A stretch of DNA of 64,000 bases from Gentiana macrophylla (lineage: Eukaryota; Streptophyta; Magnoliopsida; Gentianales; Gentianaceae), in contig JAOBSW010001076.1 in NCBI GenBank assembly GCA_026214975.1, positions 1-64,000 of the forward strand, in the 5' to 3' direction. The notes under the pieces are model-generated. The model was given only the letters and a program-made list of their open reading frames with translations, searched no databases and had not been told where the DNA came from. Both the position numbers and the translations under genes were made by a program. Shown piece by piece: positions 34,561 to 46,606 of this stretch (positions within the stretch are counted from its first letter, which is position 1; every line of letters begins with the position of its first letter).

Positions 34561-34689
34561 CCCGATCCCCTTTTTTTTTTCTTTTCATGTATCAATTTTG
34601 CAAATCAAAAATCTTTCATCTTTTAATTACGTGATTTAAATGATAAAATTAACTACGATAATAACATGCTTATTGCTTAAGCTCAAGTC

Positions 34690-34701
34690 GCTCCGATACC
34701 A
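34690..34701 (-). other. Primer-binding site of D (tRNA-iMet, minus strand)
   Basis: 'tggtatcggagc' on the minus strand follows the LTR end (34703) by one base. It fixes the element's orientation. The E counterpart (about 57109-57124) is decayed. Confidence 0.88.
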
Positions 34702-34702
34702 T

Positions 34703-36687
34703 CGTTAGAAATCTACGCGGGAACGCAATGAATTCAAAAATTTATTTCCTATCGACCCAAGATCGACTTCGTTTAAGCAATAAACAAACAAGTAGTGAGA
34801 CGGTGGTTACCTTGGTTGATCTATAAGATCGACGCTTTGACCGCCTCTAGGAGAGTAGTTCAGCATAGAGCCGCCCAAGTGTTCGGCCTCTACCGCTAGT
34901 CCACACGAGCAATTTACCGGAATCCCATCATGGATTGCTATTGGAAAACTCCGGTTGCTAGACCGGCCTTTTTTTCCCTCTCTCCAACTCTCTATAGGAT
35001 GCTCTCTATTTTACACAAGAACTATTAGCTCTTGGAATTATGATGTATGAAAAGAGTTTGACACCCACCTCCTTTTATAATGGATGTGGCGCCCAGAAGA
35101 GTGTGGAGGAGAAGAAAACCTTTTCCAATAAAATAAGGAAAATATAATTGATTGATTTATCTCATTTATTACAATATCTCATATTAAATAAATCTAGGAT
35201 ATTGTCAATATCTTATATTGAATATTCCCAAGATATTGTCAATATCTTATATTGAATATTTATCTTTATTATATTACCATAAATCAATTTACACATGTGT
35301 ATATATCACACACATATAAATCTATTAATATATACCAAATGGTGCGCATACAGCAAATCCAATTTGCAATCAATGAACACACACACGCATGCATTCAATA
35401 TATATATTATTTTATTTTATTAATATCTAATATTAATAATAGGTAATATCATTAATTAAATTGCACAATCCAAGTGTATCTTATACACACACAAATTGCG
35501 CCACCTTTAGCCATAAATTGGCTTCCGGAATATTCTTTAATTAATATAATACTATTAATATCTTGTATTTAATTTATTCATAATAAATAAATACCACCAT
35601 ATCAATTTACCACTATAACCTTTATAGTCTCGAGATAAACTTTCCTTATTTGGTTATCATCTATAACCACATTTTAATCCGGCTAGATGTTCATATGTGT
35701 GTGACCCGATAGGCTTCCGAATATGTTGGCCGTAGACACAAAGTGCAAATTACTTAAAATGCCCTTCATGCCTAATGATCACGGGATAGCGTCTAAAGCA
35801 ACACATCGTGACCCCAATCATCGGAAGAGTCAAATGCAATGACTACTACCTTTCATGTGAAAGCGATTACCGTGTAACTTACAATCCTATCATTGTAATA
35901 ATATCCATACGGTCGTTAGTCGAGTGTCAAAACATCAACGACCGTATCTTATAATCTGGATATCATGCTCTCTCGAAGTAACTCGTTTACTCCCACTTTG
36001 CAAAGATTCACGAGAGTAAGACATTCCTTATAAGAAGGCCATTTCGGATATTCGATCCCAATCATAGGATACGCGATTCTGGGCGACCAATCATGTATAC
36101 TCCGTGATGCTTGAGATCATACCCAATCACTACCGCACGATCGCCCGTGGTTGTGGGAAACCTCAATAGTGTCAAAGCATGACAATCCACACCGTGATGC
36201 CATGAAGACTCGGTCTTAAGGATAATTACACAACCGTCACATAGTGTGACACTTATCCGTGTATGTGGGTCGCCTAACTAACGTCACGCGATTCTAATAC
36301 ACGTCCACGCATACCCAAGTGTCTCTACACTTCGATAGACGAGATCTATCCCCGCCCTTAAAGGCGTAAGACATCTAATACGTGCTAGTCTGTTTTATAC
36401 TATCAATGCCCTGTTTGATAGTACATCAGCCTAGAGACATTTAAGTATCAAACTTATTAAAGTGATTAGAGATCTCATCAACCATAATCGCCTATCATGG
36501 TTTCTCTACCACAGTTTAATACTAAGGACGTTATCATATAACAATTCATAATTGGTTCTTTAAAAGAACATAAATATGACAACAGAAAAGCCATTTAATA
36601 TATGTATAAACATAAAGAAATAGTAGAAATGATCCGACCCGGTCGGATCAGGTCCAACCCGATTGGGTTTAGGACACTATTTCAACA
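34703..36687 (-). repeat. 5' LTR of element D
   Basis: This 1985-bp intact LTR is bounded by the primer site on one side and the duplication gttgt (36688-36692) on the other. The minus-strand TATA 'tataaaag' is at 35079-35072. The inverted repeat gatccgacc/ggtcggatc lies near its start (36630-36648). Confidence 0.93.
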
Positions 36688-37377
36688 GTTGTAACCTGGT
36701 AATATTCTAAAGTTTTATGTTTGTTGTTTTTATGTTTTTATCTATAATGTTAGTAGGCTAAATATATAACTAGCCAAGATATGTAATTGAAATATTTCGA
36801 TCTTTTTGGTAAAATGGATGATGACTATAACTAAAATTGATAAAAATTGAATTTGATGAATCTTTTTCTACTTGAAATGTATTGAAAATATTCGTATTGA
36901 CGTAATTAACCAATATGAATAGCACCATAACCTAATGACGAACTAAACGGTGAAGTTAGGATATGAGAAAAAGGTAGAAAAACCGGAGGGTAAAAATGGC
37001 CGAGTGAAAACGTGACAACGGAATCCTATTTCCTACCCGGGGGCAGATTTGTTTTGAGAGAAACAAATCTTATTAAAATTGTGCTCAAGATCTTATTATG
37101 TTAATTTACTTGTTCTGATCGAGATCCTTAACATTGACCACATGACAAAACGGAATACCCAATCTTTTGGATGACACTGGACAGTTGATGAGACATATGA
37201 CAGTTTCGTACGCTCGTGTGAGAGGGAACTGTTGAGCTGAGGAGTGCACCGTTTCACATATTCCATTGGACCTAATAAAAAGGAAGAACGAGCACATCCA
37301 TTAAACTAAAAGGATTGAATAATTCAATTACATATATCTTGGCTAGTTCTATAATAATTATTAGTATTTAATATATT

Positions 37378-37431
<54 letters not shown>

Positions 37432-37701
37432 ACTATTTATGTATTACTATATATATTTATGTATTTATATATTATTATAGTTTAGTTTTAATTTATGCAT
37501 TTATTTTCTGCTTATTAGTATAGACTCGTATGATAAACCTGCGAATTAGATCGAGTTAATAATAGCTGTTTGGTGTTTAACCACACTTAAAAGAATTACC
37601 ACGTTCCCTGAGGATTCGACACCTGACTCACCATATTAGCACTATAATTTGACCCGGTACACTGCCGGTAAGGATTGTATAGCCTAGAAAAAGTCCTGTC
37701 A
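36688..37701 (+). repeat. 5' LTR of element A, second segment
   Basis: It resumes with the duplicated gttgt and ends GTCA seven bases before the primer site. It is collinear with 59885-60887. It includes an (AT)n microsatellite (37381-37428) that is shorter in the 3' LTR (60585-60612). The short minus-strand ORF here (37106-37297) is also present in the 3' LTR and is not recognisable. Confidence 0.92.
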
Positions 37702-37707
37702 GCTTTC

Positions 37708-37724
37708 TGGCGCCGTTGCCGGGG
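37708..37724 (+). other. Primer-binding site of A (tRNA-Asp)
   Basis: 'tggcgccgttgccgggg' is identical to the site in C and complementary to the tRNA-Asp 3' end. Confidence 0.94.
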
Positions 37725-37906
37725 AACGTCGCTAATTTTTCTTGGTGTCTATGGTTACTACTTGTATCAGCTCAAAATTCTCGAGGATAAGTCAACACTT
37801 TTTCTTATCTCATTTCTATTTTATTTTTCGTTGGTATCTACCTTCTTTTAGTTACCAATTTTCTTCTTCTACCAAAGTCGAGTATTTTCTTTTTTTTCGA
37901 TAGTTG

Positions 37907-38941
37907 ATGACCAGAAGCGGTAAGGCCCCACTAACTCCTTATAAGCCTGACATAAATACTTACGAAAGGCAGTTAAGAGTAGAGAGTAAACGTGGTCATA
38001 CTAGTCAGGGAAATCCTGACGAATCATCTTCAAATAAAAATACGAAAATGGCTGAAACCAGTGATGATACACCTGAACAAGGACTAGATCATGCTCAAGG
38101 GCATGGACAACACCCTACTAACCCTAATAATAATCAAAATCCTAATAATAGGAATAATCAGAATCGGAACCAGAATAATCGTAAACCCACCAAACCCAAG
38201 ACTTATCTGTGATCAGACCATAAGAAGGAACCAGACTAATAACCCATTCTTTTACCCAATGAAGGAGCGAACAATTTCGAAATTAAATCTCATCTTTTTG
38301 GATTAATTGACACAAGAGCCCAATTTCTAGGAGAGGATGATGAAGATCCACATCATCATCTCTATCTTTTCAAGAATTGTGCAATCTGACCAAAAGTCAA
38401 TGTGCTCATCATCGTGAGTTAACAAGAATGTCTATGTTTCCTTTTTCTCTAAAAGGACGAGCACGAGATTGGTTTATGTCTCTTCCACATCACTCATTGA
38501 CCAGTTGGGAGGATATTCAAACCGAATTTTTGAAACAATATTTCACTCCTGGACGAAATTTAGAATTAAAAGTCGAAGTTGCTAACTTTAGACAAGGATC
38601 TGAAGAAACGCAGGAATGCAGGAGAGATTTAAAAAACTGTTGAGAGCATGTCCCGACCATGGTTATTCCTTAGATATGCAAATCCAACTTTTTTGTCGTA
38701 AATTACGAAAAGACTCACGTGTGGATGTAGATCATGCATGTGGTGGTTCTTTAATGATGAGTGAAGCACAAATAGTTTACGATACTATAGAAAAGATTTC
38801 CAAAAATAACAGAATGTGGGAAACCGGTTCTAGCACCAGAAAAGTAGCTTTTGCAGGAGAATGTACATCTAATACAGAAGTTCTAGCACATTTGGAGAAT
38901 TTGAGTAGGAAATTGATGGCCTACAATCTAACAAAAACCTA
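37907..38941 (+). pseudogene. Athila-like gag core of element A
   Basis: The ATG at 37907 begins MTRSGKAPLTPYKPD. A Pro/Asn/Gln-rich N-terminus (NNQNPNNRNNQNRNQNN) follows. A stop at 38210-38212 and frame changes near 38290 and 38370 interrupt it. The retrotransposon gag core is clear from about 38260 to 38760: NNFEIKSHL, MSMFPFSLKGRARDWFMSLPHHSLTSWEDIQTEFLKQYF, FRQGSEETQE, then after another shift ERFKKLLRACPDHGY. This domain builds the particle and packages RNA. No zinc knuckle is seen, which is usual for Athila gag. The downstream part is in the next entry. Confidence 0.88.
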
Positions 38942-40272
38942 AGTTCAGAAAATAGTACACCCACTGAATACTCAAATCAGGATAATATGCCATTAGGGAT
39001 TGAAGAACCAACAGGATATTCGAGAGAGGAGGTAAGTTTTCTTCAGCAGCATAGGAATTTGAACAATGCGTATTCAAACTCGTTTAATGCTATTAGAAGA
39101 GACCACCCAACTTTTCGATGGTCTGAAAACCCTAGTATGCAAGGACAACCGCCATATCCAGTTCCATATAGGAATTCGTCTAATAATCAAGTTTATCAGG
39201 GAGATACCTCTAATTAGAATTTACAATCATTACCCAGATCCTATCCTCAACACACCACTCAGAGTATACCAGTAACTCAAAGTTCAACTCAGCCTGCAGA
39301 AGGGGTTGAAAAATGGGAGAAACTAATGGAAAATATGATGGGTGTGGTGTCTACTCAAGCTAAAAATATGGAAACAATGATGACTTCTATAAGTACAGTC
39401 ACAAAAGATATGAGTACAATAAAAACATCTATGAGTGGCCATGATACCAGAATGAGGACGATAGAAGCCTCATTAAGAAATATGGAAGATCATTTGAGTA
39501 GGGAAGGTGAACTTAAAAACAGTAGACCACCAGGAGGATTACCAAGTAACACTGAAAGAAATCCGAGAGAGGTAAATGTTGTAGTTACCAGAAGTAGAAA
39601 ACTCTGTGGTAGTAATGGAGTAGAAAACTTCAGAAATAATGAAGTAGAAGATGATTTAGATAGTAAGAATGATGAAACTAAAGATGAACATGAATTTACT
39701 GATGAGGAAGAAGAAATTATAGAAAATTTCTTGAAAAGAAATAGAAGTATAGAACCTGAAAATGAAGGTGAGAAATGGGTAAAAATCCCGAGGATTCTGA
39801 AAGATCCCATGGATAAAGATTTAAGAAATTTATTCAAGGAACATGTCAAAGTAAATGATACTGAAAACAAGAATGACAAACAGGAAGAGTTGAAAAATTC
39901 TGAAGTAGAGATTGATTCAGGGAGCGTTTTAAAGAAAAAATTTCAAGTTCATGATACATGGCAACCAAGTAACACTCAAAGATTTAAGGAGAAAGGAAAA
40001 AAGAAAATGACTTTGGGATCAAAGGTTATAGATTTAGAATCTTTACCTTACCCACCTAAAGATCAAATTAAGAAGATAAAAACAGATAAGAAGTATGCTC
40101 GTTTCCTTGATACTTTTCGTCATCTTCATGTTAATATCCCTGCTATCGAAGCTCTAGTTAATATGCCAGCCTATGGAAAGTTTCTGAAAGATATTCTATC
40201 AAACAAGAAAAAGTTAGAAGAATATGAGAATATTTGCCTCAATGAAAAATGTTCTGCGGTTTTACAAACATA
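38942..40272 (+). pseudogene. Gag C-terminal and protease linker of element A
   Basis: A long open stretch (39326-40273, 315 codons from MENMMGVVSTQ) contains heptad-spaced Met/Ile/Thr residues (about residues 1-60) and an acidic region (ENFRNNEVEDDLDSKND...EEEEI). It ends with the conserved linker YARFLDTFRHLHVNIPAIEALVNMPAYGKFLKDILSNKK, known in Athila/Tat polyproteins just before protease. The upstream piece 38987-39217 (RNLNNAYSNSFNAI) is the Asn/Tyr-rich gag tail. Stops at 38939-38941 and 39215-39217 separate the pieces. Known roles are structural; the linker's own role is unclear. Confidence 0.82.
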
Positions 40273-40640
40273 AATTACCACCTAAAATGAAAGATCTGGT
40301 AGTTTTACAATTCCTTGTGAAATTGGAGGATTTTGTTTAAAAAGTACTATGTGATCTTGGAGCAAGTATTAATCTCATGTCTTATGAGGATTATAAGAAA
40401 CTAGGCATAGGAAGACTTACGGACACCGAAATGACTCTTCAAATGGCGAGATAGATCGCTTAAATACCCTAAAGGAATTATCGAGGATGTATTGGTTAAG
40501 ATAGATAAATTCTACTTCCCAAGAGATTTTGTAGTCATGGAAATGGAATAAGGATATTGGCGCCACTTATTCTAGGTCGTCCATTCCTAGCTACACGGGA
40601 AGAACGTTAATCGATGTCCAAAAGGAGAATTAATCTTGAG
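40273..40640 (+). pseudogene. Aspartic protease of element A
   Basis: The active-site block CDLGASINLMSYEDYKKLG is readable at about 40349-40410. DLG replaces the usual DTG/DSG, as is normal in this plant gypsy branch. It is followed by IIEDVLVKIDKFYFPRDFVVME (40477-40540) and the flap-end motif LILGRPFLAT (about 40567-40600). Frame changes near 40310, 40450, 40545 and 40605 break it. It would cleave the gag-pol polyprotein. Confidence 0.8.
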
Positions 40641-42700
40641 AGTTAACGAAGATACTGATTGCTTTCAATATATTCAAAGCTATGAAACATCCATACTGAG
40701 ATCACGAGAATCATGTTCTTTTATAGAGGATATTCACAATGTCTATGATATTCAATTACCAGCTTATGAAGACAGATTAGAAGAATGCCTAGCATTGTCT
40801 ATCTATAAAGAGAATAAGAAGGACACTGAAATGAAAGAGATAATCCTTTATCTGAATAAAGGAAGTTTTAGTCCTAAACCACCATGGCACCAAGATATCG
40901 GAATTAGAACCTGGAAGGTCGATTCTAAAACCTTCGATAGAAGATCCACCCAAGAATCTCAGAGTTGAAACCACTTCCTTTAAATCTTAAGTATGCTTTT
41001 CTTGAAACTAACAATCTATTACCGGTTATTATTTCGTCAACCTTAACTGAGCTACAAGAAGACCAATTACTTAGAATATTGAAAAAGCATAAGAAAGCTT
41101 TTGGTTGGACAGTAGCTGATATTCAAGGAATTAGCCCGGAGATTTGCGTTCATAAAATTATTTTAAAGGAGGACGCTAAACCTTGTATTCAGCCACAACA
41201 CCGCCTCAATCCTAATTTGCAGCTAATTGTTAAGAAAGAGGTTATTAAACTATTAGAAATGGGGATAATTTTTCCTATATCTGATAGTGAATGGGTAAGT
41301 CCAACTCAAGTGGTACCAAAGAAAGGAGGTTTCACAGTAAAGGAAAATGATAAAAATGAATGGATTCCGACAAGAGAAATTACCGGATATCGAATGTGCA
41401 TTGATTTTCGAAAACTTAACGATCATATTAAGAAAGATCATCATCCACTTCCATTCATAGTGCAAATGTTGGAACGCTTAAGTGGACATAAGTATTACTG
41501 TTTCTTAGATGGTTATTCAGGATATTTACAAATATTCATTGCAGCAGGAGATAGAGAAAAGACTACTTTCACTTGTCCTTATGGAACCTTCGCTTATAAA
41601 AGAATGCCGTTTGGTTTATGTAATGCACCAGCTACATTTCAGAAATGTATGATGGCTATATTTTCTGACCTGGTCGAGAAGTTTTTAGAAATTTTTATGG
41701 ACGACTTTAGTGTATGCGGAGATTCCTTCGATGAATGTTTATCGCACTTAGAACGAGTGTTACAACGTTGTGAAGATACCAATTTAGTTTTAAACTGGGA
41801 AAAATGTCACTTAATGGTATCAGAAGGGATTGTTTTAGGACATAGAATCTCTGAAGTAGGTATCGAAGTTGATAAAGCTAAAGTCGAGGTAATCGAAAAG
41901 TTACCTCCACCAGTTAATTTAAGAACTCTAAGAGGATTTCTTGGACATGCAGGTTTTTATAGAAGATTCAATGCAGATTTCACAAAAATAGCAAAGCCCC
42001 TAAGTCATTTGCTCGAAAAGGAAGTACCTTTTAACTTTGATAGTAAATGTATGGAAGCCTTTCAGACCCTAAAAGCGAGGTTAACTACTGCACCAGTGCT
42101 AGTAGCACCAGATTGGAGTTTGCCGTTTGAAATTATGTGTGATGCGAGTGATTTAGCTGTAGGAGCTGTTTTAGGTCAAAGATATAACAAAGTACTCAAA
42201 GCAATTTATTGTGCATCTCACACATTAAACGCAGCTCAACTTAATTATGCAACTACAGAAAAAAGAACTCATATGTAATTTTTGCCTTAGATAAGTTTAG
42301 ATCGTATATTGTTGGATCTAAGGTTATTATCTATACAGACCATTCAGCCCTGAAGTACTTATTGAGTAAGAAAGATGCTAAACCACGTCTCCTTAGATGG
42401 ATTCTCTTACTTCAAGAATTTGATATTGAAATTAAAGATAAAAAGGGAAGTGAAAATGTAGTAGCAGATCATCTAAGTAGAATGGAAAATGAAGAAAAGG
42501 GAATTGAAATACAAGATTCATTTCCTGATGAACAATTGTTTAGAATCGATACTCCTTCAGCCATGCAATTATTAAAGAATAGAATTCATTCTAAGGAAAT
42601 GCCACCTTGGTTTGGAGATATCGTTAACTACTTTACCTGTGATTATATTCCGTCTCATTGGACTTGGCAAATGAAAAGAAATTCTTTTACGACTTAAAAT
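40641..42700 (+). pseudogene. Reverse transcriptase and RNase H of element A
   Basis: A linker (40636-40968, EDRLEECLALS) leads into a nearly complete RT frame (40965-42278). Key positions, in residues counted from 40965, are: FLDGYSGY from 180 (first catalytic Asp), TCPYGTFAYKRMPFGLCNAPATFQ about 206-229, and FMDDFSVCG at 244-252 with catalytic Asp246/Asp247 (41700-41705). RNase H starts with IMCDASDLAVGAVLGQR (first acidic residue 393). A frameshift near 42273 moves the remainder ([25 protein letters not shown]) to another frame, and 42362-42697 completes it with [12 protein letters not shown] and VVADHLSRM. It copies the genomic RNA into DNA primed by tRNA-Asp. The RT core is the best preserved piece of A. 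Confidence 0.93.
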
Positions 42701-42762
42701 TTTATTCTTGGGAAGAACCGGACCTTTTTCAGTAAATGTTCGGATAGGATAATCAGAAATGT

Positions 42763-43880
42763 GTGCACGATAATGAGATTTTAAGTGTTTTATCGTTTTG
42801 CCATGATCGTGAGGCAGGAGGTCACCATGGAGGATGGAAAACTGCTTTTAAAGTTTTACAATGTGGTTTTTATTGGCCTACACTATATAGAGATGCATAT
42901 AAATATGCGAAATCTTGTGAATCATGCCAAAAATGGGGAAATATATCGAAAAAACATGAAATGCCTCTTCAACCGATTTTAGAGTGTGAATTGTTTGATG
43001 TTTGGGGTATAGATTTCATGGGACCTTTCCCTATATCTTTTGGAAAAATATTTATTCTTGTAATGGTAGATTATGTTTCAAAATGGGTAGAAGCTGAAGC
43101 TCTTCCAACTAATGATACCAAAGTTGTCATAAGGTTCCTTAAAAGGAATATATTTACTAGGTATGGCATTCCGAGGGCTATCATTAGTGATAGAGGGTCA
43201 CACTTTTGCAATAGACCGTTTACCAAGATAATCGAAAAATATGGTGTAAAACATAAGTTAGGCACACCCTATCATCCGCAGACCAGTGGTCAGGTAGAGG
43301 TGTCTAATAGAGAAATTAAAAGAATTGTAGAAAAGACAGTAGACTCAAATCGTAAAAATCAAGCAGCGAAACCGGATGATGCATTATGGGCATCTGAGCG
43401 ACCTTTTAAAACACCAATTGGTTGTTCCCCTACAAACTAGTTTTGGTAAATCTTGTCATCTCCCGGTTGAATTAGAACACCGGGCCTTTTGGGCTATTAG
43501 ATTTTGAATTTCGAACCTAAGCGGTCGGTGATCGTAGATTACTTGATTAACGAGAACTAGAAGAATTTCGTCTTGATGCTTATGGCCGCTCGAATCTACA
43601 AGAAGGCATACGAAATCTTTTCACGATAAGAGAATGTATAGTCGTGAGTTCCATGTAGGTGATCGAGTGTTATTGTACAATTCACGTTTAAAGTTATTTC
43701 GAGGTAAGCTTAAATCAAGATGGATGAGTCCATTTAAAGTAACAAGGGTTTACAAATGGAGTCGTTGAACTAAGCGATGGAAATACAACATTTATAGCCA
43801 ATGGCCCTGAGGTAAAGCTATTTGTGGAAGGTGAAGAGATCTCATTAAAAGGAAGTAATGTTGCTAATCGATCCTCGAAA
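42763..43880 (+). pseudogene. Integrase of element A
   Basis: One open frame (42763-43440) holds the zinc finger H21H22...C52..C55, with the GGHHGGWKT and FYWPTLYRDA signatures, and a complete catalytic triad Asp84, Asp143 and Glu179 with the expected D-35-E spacing (WGIDFMGPF, ISDRGSHF, SGQVEVSNRE). A stop at 43438-43440 follows FKTPIGCSP. The C-terminal part continues in other frames to about 43880: [51 protein letters not shown]. The integrase would insert the cDNA with 5-bp staggered cuts, which matches the aatac duplication seen here. Confidence 0.92.
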
Positions 43881-44037
43881 AAATAAAAAGCGAGGAAAAC
43901 TAAGTTCGGCCAATCCCAGTGCTATCTTTCTTTACTTTACTTTTCTGTGTTTTATATGTTTAAACTAGTTTCGTCTTTTACCGGATGAGGCGTAAAAGAA
44001 GCTGGATGCCTTTTTTAGATAGATTAGGAGTTTTGTT

Positions 44038-44430
44038 TTGCTTTTGAAGTTAGGCCTTGATAAAGATGTCGCGTTTACAATAGAAGCTTTAGTTTTTGAG
44101 AAAAACCAGCAATTATTGAGAGAGATCAGATTGAAAGAAGTATGTAATGGAAAATCGAGAAGTTCGATAAAGAGAAGGGCAAAGTTTTTAATGCGATCAC
44201 GAGAATCATGGAAAAAAAGTGAGCATAATGGGAATTGTGGAGAAAGCACAACCAAATCTCAGGATGAGTGTTTGAATGTTGTTAAGAAGGGAACGATTAG
44301 GTGGTTATCCGAAAATCCCGATGGATGTCAAAGAGAAAATTCAAACGCCTCATTCCTCAAAGTTAGGTTGATAGAACGTTATATCAGAACTCTAGAAGAT
44401 TTAGAAATAGCGGAATTAGGACCCCTATAA
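44038..44430 (+). CDS. Small post-pol ORF of A, unknown function
   Basis: This 130-codon frame starts at a TTG in the reported reading (MLLKLGLDKDV) and ends AELGPL. It is Lys/Arg/Glu-rich with no domain I recognise. The stretch DECLNVVKKGTIRWLSENPDG is also found, broken, in C (11585-11660), so the block predates the split between the families. It lies between integrase and the first envelope-position ORF. No ATG starts the frame cleanly, so it could be the tail of pol or a former exon. In C this block is kept while pol is lost, which hints that it may contain sequence needed in cis. Confidence 0.4.
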   Translation: MLLKLGLDKDVAFTIEALVFEKNQQLLREIRLKEVCNGKSRSSIKRRAKFLMRSRESWKKSEHNGNCGESTTKSQDECLNVVKKGTIRWLSENPDGCQRENSNASFLKVRLIERYIRTLEDLEIAELGPL

Positions 44431-45085
44431 GTTTTAATGTTTTATTTAACTTTTGAAAATTTTATATAGAGGATCTTTATGAAATTATTTAAAGTTTTAT
44501 TAAAAAATTTTATAAAAAGTTTTAATTTTATAAAATTAGTAGAAGTATTATTAAGGTTTTATAAAAAGTTTTATTAAGTTTTATTGAGTTTTAGTAAGTT
44601 TTATAAAATTAAAAAAAAAAAAAATAGGTCGGATCGATCCGACATAACCCCGGATCGATCCGGGACCCCAAAAACCTTAATAGAACGGGTTTTCCCCTTT
44701 TTCTTTCTCTTCCAATTTTTTTCTTCAAACAGCCGCCCCATACCCCTTCCCCCCCTTTCGAATTTTTTTCTTCAAAATCATCACTTAAAATCACTCTCAC
44801 ACCACCCCACTCCTTTTTCTTCTCATTTTCCTCTCTTCTCTTCAATCTTTCATTCAAATTTGAAAAAATTTCAAGGAAAAGCTTCAACTTTCACTCCGGC
44901 GACATTCATCTTTTCCGGCCAACTCTTCAACCTTTTTCGTACTATAAGGTAACAATGTAGTAATTTATTTCGTTAATTTCGTTTTTTATGTAACTTTTTA
45001 TTTATTTTCTACTGTTTTGATACTCATTTGTGTAGTGTTGTTTTGTTTTGTTGTTGTTTTTAAATTATTGTGTCGTTATCGTGGA
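44431..45085 (+). promoter_or_regulatory. Spacer with palindrome pair upstream of the first envelope-position ORF
   Basis: After an AT-rich stretch with repeated 'ttttataaa' steps and a poly-A run (44611-44624) come two palindromes: tcggatcgatccga (44629-44642) and cccggatcgatccggg (44649-44664). A pyrimidine-rich leader follows (44690-44880). 'tataagg' at 44943-44949 lies about 140 bp before the ATG at 45086; the same bases could equally be a splice donor (aag/gtaaca). Confidence 0.5.
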
Positions 45086-46606
45086 ATGGCCGAATCATCT
45101 AAAGCCGCTAAAAAACGTAAGCCAAATATCCCAATCGAAATCCCGGTCATAGAAACAAGGCCATTAACACCTGAAGAATTGACCGTTAGTTTTCAGAGAA
45201 CCGCGTCTAGAGCAGCTAAAAGTACGTTAAGGAATAAGTTTGGAAAATGTTTAGTTGCGATAGAAAGGGGTTTAGATTTTAATAATTTGGGAATAGAAGT
45301 GAAAGCAATTTTTGAAAGAAGACAATGGATGGAGTTAGCCGCTTTAAGAGAAGGTGAAGTTAACATGACCTTGGTTTCTGAGTTTTATTCTCTGTTAGCA
45401 ACTCATAATGCAACAGAAGATGGTGAGTTAGCCTCTGTATCCTTAAGAACCAAGACAGTACCGTTCACTCCTCACATTATAAATGCTATATATGGTATTC
45501 CTGATGTGCCAGAAGATGAGGATTATTATACAGTGTGGAATCTTGATGAACCTGCAGATTTTGACCATATAGTCTTAACAGCCCAGAACGAGTTAGATCC
45601 TACAGCTAGATGGCATGAAAATAGATTTTCATACGGAAAGTGTATAAGGGATATGAAAGCCATTAAGCGTTTTATCAGTTCGACTCTTTACCCTTCTCGT
45701 CATTTGACATCTTTTGGTAAATAGGATCTTTGTATTGCATGGGCTATGATCAATGGTATAGCTGTGGATGTAGGCAAGGTCATGTATAGACGGGCCAAGG
45801 AATTTGTCACGACTGCTAAACCAGGCAGTCATATGCCTTTTCCTTGTTTTATTTCTTCATTATGCCGACAAATAGGTGTTCCTGAGCTACCTAATGATAA
45901 TTTGATTATGGATGATGAAACATTGATAGGCCCTAGTTTGCCAGCTCAACCGGCGGGAAAAATAGATTTTATGAATCCAAACCGCCGCCGACCTCAGCCT
46001 ATTCCACCTGTTTCCCAACCCACCACTGTTCCTCCATCATCGAGTCATACACAATCTCAGCTTCCAAATACCATCACTTATGACATGTTTCAATCCTTAT
46101 CCTATGATGTTCATCGTGCCAATGCCAATATGGCTATCTATGCAGAAAGGAATAGGCAATGGTCTGAAGATTTAAGGCAAGGCATGCGAGGTTTATATCA
46201 GATGAATATACTTTTGAACCCTGCCTACGCCGAAATGGATACTCCGCATTGCCAATCTGAGCCATATACCTTGCCCGAAATAATTCCACCAATGCCACCT
46301 CAATCAAACTTCCAACCAATGTCACATTCATTTGGAAATCAAACTAGTGGTGTAGGTGATTTTTCGACAGGTACCACGGCGGCAGCTACATCCAGTTGGG
46401 GAGGATTTGGAGCATTTGCCCACACCACGACAAGTTTGGGAAGCACTTTTTTTGATATCACGAGGATGAGTTCTATGGGATTCGATGGTTCGGTTAGGAT
46501 GTCGACGGCTTTTCAAGAACCATTGTTTGTGTCGACTCATGATCCTGCTAGTTCTCAATCCATGCCGAGCTCGAGCTTTGTCGAGATGGGAGATGATGAG
46601 GAGTGA
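45086..46606 (+). pseudogene. First envelope-position ORF of A (one stop codon)
   Basis: From the ATG at 45086 (MAESSKAAKKRKPN) a single frame runs 506 codons to the stop at 46604-46606, interrupted only by TAG at 45722-45724. The N-terminal half has ERGLDFNNLGIEVKAIFERRQW, MTLVSEFYSLLA and VPFTPHIINAIYGIPD. After the stop come MINGIAVDVGKVMYRRAKEFV and HMPFPCFISSLCRQIGVPE. These signatures belong to the domain annotated in plants as 'putative plant transposon protein', common downstream of pol in Athila-type elements. The C-terminal half is Pro/Ser/Gln-rich and probably disordered, with a short acidic end. I see no membrane segment. Function is unknown; 'envelope-like' is positional. A basic KKRK near the N-terminus could be a nuclear signal. 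Confidence 0.78.

Larger units (their letters stand above)
6404..36687 (-). mobile_element. Element D: non-autonomous minus-strand LTR retrotransposon, split by B
   Basis: A perfect duplication gttgt flanks it (6399-6403 and 36688-36692). Read on the minus strand, the 5' LTR is 34703-36687, followed by a tRNA-iMet primer site (34690-34701), a 5438-bp internal region (29265-34702), a polypurine tract 'aagtgggagatt' and a 3' LTR (29264-27417 plus 6527-6404). I see no gag or pol motif in the internal region on either strand. The primer site and tract resemble copia elements, so it may be a large copia-derived non-autonomous element; superfamily is not proven. Element E is a second member. Confidence 0.88.

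Noticed and set aside
34366..34626. Proline/arginine-rich host protein on either strand
   Set aside because: The frames arise from the (CGG)n tract inside the D leader, and the E counterpart does not keep the frame.
39490..39879. 129-codon minus-strand ORF, Ser/Phe/Leu-rich
   Set aside because: It is the reverse of the Glu/Lys-rich gag linker of A. Composition explains it.
44584..44952. ORF of 122 codons (and its minus-strand shadow)
   Set aside because: It lies in the pyrimidine-rich leader between the palindromes and the ATG at 45086. No domain; low complexity.
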